DNA of 10,300 bases from a candidate division SR1 bacterium. Lineage in GTDB: Bacteria > Patescibacteriota > Gracilibacteria > Absconditabacterales > Absconditicoccaceae. Positions 7,392 to 10,300 of this stretch are shown in pieces. Numbering within the stretch: position 1 is the first letter of the stretch; each line of letters begins with the position of its first letter. The stretch spans positions 1 through 10,300 of the forward strand of contig SKIU01000067.1 of the NCBI GenBank assembly GCA_007116275.1, in the 5' to 3' direction. The notes under the pieces were generated by a model. It made no database searches and had not been told where the DNA came from. It saw only the letters and a program-made list of their open reading frames with translations. The translations under genes and the position numbers were made by a program.

Positions 7392-8033
7392 ATGCTAAGT
7401 ATCAAAAACCTCACACTCCAATACAAAAACAGTAATATATTAGACAACATATCACATGACTACAAAACCGGAACATCTACCGCCATCATAGGAAATAATG
7501 GAGCGGGAAAAACCTGCTTATTGCAAACAGTTATAGGACAAATAAAGCCCACTGCATGACATATCCACAACAATATATGATCAATAAGCTACTGCCCAGA
7601 CAATATTTCATGATACAAGTACCTCACACCGTACGAACACGCACAGTCCATAAACAAAAATAGTAAAACAATAGCGATATGGATAGAAAGACTCCAATTA
7701 CAGAAATATCAAAATACAGCCTACCACAAATTATCAAAGGGGAATAAACAAAAAGTAAATTTATTACTAAGCCTTTTATCTAAGGCAGATATGTATATAC
7801 GAGACGAACCAACCCAACACCTCGATCCAGAAACAAGATATATCATACATGATATCATATACGAGCTAAAGCAACAAAACAAAACCATCATCTACAGCAC
7901 ACATTTTCTTGAAGATATATGAGAGCATACCGATGGTTGTATGATCATAGAACAATGAAAAATACAAACTATATACGACCTATCACAAGACATGGAACAT
8001 ATAACAAAACACTTTAAGCCAAATAAAACATAA
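7392..8033 (+). CDS. ABC-2-type transporter ATP-binding protein, no adjacent permease
   Basis: This 213-aa nucleotide-binding subunit hydrolyses ATP to drive a membrane partner. Motifs seen: Walker A GNNGAGKT (34-41), signature LSKGNKQK (114-121, the form usual in ABC-2 exporters), Walker B MYIRDEPT (134-141) with catalytic Glu139, D-loop HLDP and switch His171 in STHFLED. Five TGA codons fall at Gly positions, such as PTA-G-HI and EQ-G-KI. Oddities are Arg137 where Walker B normally has a hydrophobic residue just before Asp, Asp70 (SYCPD) where the Q-loop has Gln or Glu, and His for Gly in the D-loop. No permease follows: the next element is a terminator and a new promoter. Partners may be encoded elsewhere, or the upstream protein may be a non-membrane partner. 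It is shorter than the usual 230-300 aa. Confidence 0.9.
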
Positions 8034-8059
8034 AAAAACAAAAAGTCAATCAAATATCT

Positions 8060-8090
8060 AAAAGAAAGCCATAGTAAAAGCTCTTTTTTT
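8060..8090 (+). terminator. Probable intrinsic terminator after the ABC ATPase
   Basis: AAAAG-AA-AGC (8060-8069) pairs with GCT-CTTTT (8080-8087) around a 10-base interior, leaving an AA bulge, and is followed by T8084-8090. The stem is imperfect. Its T tract supplies the first two bases of the next promoter's -35 box. Confidence 0.5.
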
Positions 8091-8117
8091 GACAAAGTAG
8101 AAAATAATATGTATAAT
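8089..8117 (+). promoter_or_regulatory. Consensus sigma-70 promoter
   Basis: TTGACA (8089-8094), a 17-base spacer and TATAAT (8112-8117) match the consensus at all twelve positions. Transcription should begin near 8124, about 24 bases before ATG 8148. This is the best promoter in the window and predicts strong, constitutive expression of the large downstream gene. Confidence 0.8.
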
Positions 8118-8147
8118 GTATATAGTATTTAATCACTCTAATGAGCT

Positions 8148-10300
8148 ATGGTAAACAATATACAAGTAGGCGAAAAACTTGATACGCCCAGAAACAATGC
8201 TAATCTACCACAAGCAAGAAGCTATGAACACTTTAGGGATATCCTTAAAGAAGCTGAAACAGACCCATTGGTACAAAAAAAAATAAATAGTACTGATGAT
8301 TTTATTGTTAGACCAGATAAAACAGCAGAAGATACATGGACCGTAGAAATATACAATAAAGACTGAGTTAAAACATACTTGTGTTATATTGTCGGCACAC
8401 ATGCAGCAGAAGAGTATGTAAGCAAATATTTTTCCGAAGAAGTATATCTACATCAACAAGAGGTTAAAATACAACTTATAAAAGAGGGATCAGACCGAAA
8501 AATAATTACAGGTATTCGCAAGGAAACTTGAGAACTAAAAGACAGACTCATAAACTATCCATTTAACAAAGAATCTGTAAAAAACTTCTTCAAAGATAGT
8601 AATGAAAATATTAAAAGACTTGAAGATCAATACAAACATCGCTCCAAAGAAATCAAAAATCAACAAAAAAAGAAACTAAAAACAAGTAAACTAGAAAATG
8701 AAATGTTTGGGTTACTAGAATTTGCTATACAAGAATCAGAAGCAAATGTCAAAAGACTTGATGTGCAGCTAAACAACCTCCAAAAAGAATACAACAAATG
8801 ACTCCTGGATGAACCTACACGAAAAGCAAAAACACAAGAAATGCGTACAGCACTCATGAATCACTTCAACAACCAAAGTGAAATAGGTAGTGTAACAAAC
8901 AAGGTAGTTAGCACATCTGACAATATATTACCAGATATAGATATCAAACTCCCAATCACGTGATCAAATCATGCAAAAGAAGTACAAAAAGTATATACAC
9001 GCATGGCAATAGAAAGAATAATAACCAACAACCACACGCTGGAAGCAGATCTGAGAAAAATACAAGGACAACATGGAGAAAAATTATATGAATATCTCAA
9101 AAATTCACTTGATACTGGTGTTACAGCTGAAGAATTTAAACCAGTAGCAGACCATCAAGCAGCATTTGATGATATAAAAGCAGCAAATCCAGAGATAGCA
9201 AAATACCTAGATAGTATAGTACCAAATGTGATACCACACAAAAAGACGGATAAAAACAAAACACCTAACAAAAAAATTGACAATCCATCAAACAACACAA
9301 ATGGACAAGAAATATACAACGACCCAAGAAATATAGAAAAATATAAGACAAATAAACCCAAATGACTATTAGATGAAGTAACTTTTTGACCTTTAACAGA
9401 TTTCATAGACAATAGAGATCGAAATCCTGATCAAAAAAAAGCAGCAAAAACAGTTGCAGGAGTTGTCTCATTAGCAGCAGTTGCTGGAATTGGTATTATG
9501 GCAGTAAAGAAAATATGGAAATTGGCATTCTCAAAAGAAAAAATGGATTGAAAAGATCGATGATGGCTGCTATGATGAGCAGGTTTATTTGCAACAACAG
9601 CTATTGTTAGTTGATGAAATCCTCTTGATCTAAAGTCACTTGGAAATTCTATATGGGGACTATGATGAGATTCAGAAAATTTAGAGTCAAACAATCCAAA
9701 TGCATCGCCAGAAACACTTATGACAGACTGAATGAATACGATGAATATGATATTTGGAGGTATGACAGGATCACAAATCAACAGTCTACTTATCAAGGAA
9801 GATGGAAAAACAAAAATAGACTACAATAGAGCAAAGACATTTATGGAGGTAAATAAATCTACTATAGCGAATGCAGATAGAAGAATACAAATTATTGAAA
9901 CACTAGAAAATAGTCCAAATCAAAACATCATCCATTTGTGAATACAGGCCTTATGATTAAGTAAAGAGAAATTAGCAAATAATCCAAACAAAAAATATGA
10001 TGAATTAGTAGAAAAAGGCTTAACGAAGTTCTTCACTATGGTATATTTCATGGACAAAAATCAATACACAAAATGGAATCCAGATATGACAGATCATATA
10101 TATGCCTATATGAGATGAGAATCATGACGAACTACAGAAAAATTAGCAAAAGTGTGAGCATTTGAAAGACAAGAAACACTAGAAGATAACGATGCCATCA
10201 AGAACAATATTGATAGTATAACCTTACTTGATGATAATCAGAAAAATGAATTATATGCTGCCAGTCTAAAAGTATACAAAGAACTGCGTGAAAAAACAAA
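8148..10300 (+). CDS. Very large coiled-coil and membrane-hairpin protein (partial, runs off window)
   Basis: At least 717 residues are present with no TAA or TAG and about 20 TGA codons read as Gly. ATG 8148 is the first start after an in-frame TAA at 8139-8141. Layout: an N-terminal mixed domain (1-150; WTVEIYNKD then GVKTYLCYIVGTHAAEEYV); a Lys/Glu-rich coiled coil (about 153-218); a helical part; an Asn/Lys/Pro-rich linker (about 360-405, KKTDKNKTPNKK); two membrane segments (about 434-456 and 472-490), the second LLGGAGLFATTAIV with TGA-TGA as Gly-Gly; and a soluble C-terminal region. No signal peptide is seen, so the first 430 residues are probably cytoplasmic with the hairpin in the membrane. 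I recognise no family. Its size, Gly-rich hairpin and perfect promoter suggest an abundant envelope-associated protein, but this is inference. Confidence 0.8.

Noticed and set aside
116..10300. UGA as tryptophan or selenocysteine, or many frameshifts and pseudogenes
   Set aside because: TGA faces conserved Gly, not Trp or Cys; TGG is used normally; there are dozens of TGAs per gene with no SECIS-like hairpins; and the frames stay intact across each one with no TAA or TAG.
1..10300. Mobile element, CRISPR array, rRNA, or tRNA-Gly(UCA)
   Set aside because: I looked for transposase motifs, terminal inverted repeats, regularly spaced repeats and further tRNA folds and found none.

Overview
The window is AT-rich (my visual estimate is about one third G+C). 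It almost certainly comes from a bacterium that reads UGA as glycine (genetic code 25), as known for the Absconditabacteria (SR1) and Gracilibacteria (BD1-5) of the Candidate Phyla Radiation. The evidence is internal. Conserved genes carry in-frame TGA exactly where their families have Gly: UvrB DADKE-G-F, ribosomal protein bL33 codon 5, ABC ATPase EQ-G-KI, and thrombospondin type 3 NN-G-IGD. Ordinary TGG is still used for Trp. Every coding call below was made by reading through TGA and stopping only at TAA or TAG, so most genes are much longer than a standard translation suggests.

Layout. (1) Nt 3-119 on + is the 3' end of a gene converging on uvrB. (2) Nt 116-886 on - is a uvrB homologue that starts at its second helicase domain; the ATP-binding N-terminal half is absent. 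(3) Nt 1053-4220 on + is one large secreted protein of 1055 aa with a signal peptide, SLH-like repeats, four PKD-like domains, several thrombospondin type 3 calcium-binding repeats and a Cys-rich tail. (4) A bidirectional hairpin terminator at 4240-4269 separates it from a leftward cluster. (5) That cluster, in transcription order on -, is tRNA-Ser(GCU), a CAU-anticodon tRNA, rpmG (bL33), rpsP (bS16), a small two-helix TrbC/VirB2-type pilin-like protein, a BCP/PrxQ peroxiredoxin and a four-helix membrane protein. rpmG appears to have its own promoter. (6) Rightward from 6761 are an unrecognised 198-aa protein and an ABC-2-type ATPase (213 aa) with no permease beside it, then a terminator. (7) A consensus promoter (TTGACA-17-TATAAT) drives a very large protein starting at 8148 and running off the window. 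It has a coiled coil, an unstructured linker and a Gly-rich membrane hairpin.

The window is mostly housekeeping plus lineage-specific surface and envelope genes. The tRNAs and ribosomal proteins form the translation block, and the pilin-like protein, peroxiredoxin and membrane protein ride behind them. The two large proteins and the orphan ABC ATPase are the least explained. I see no mobile element, CRISPR array, rRNA or tRNA-Gly(UCA) here, and no gene-free stretch longer than about 170 bases.
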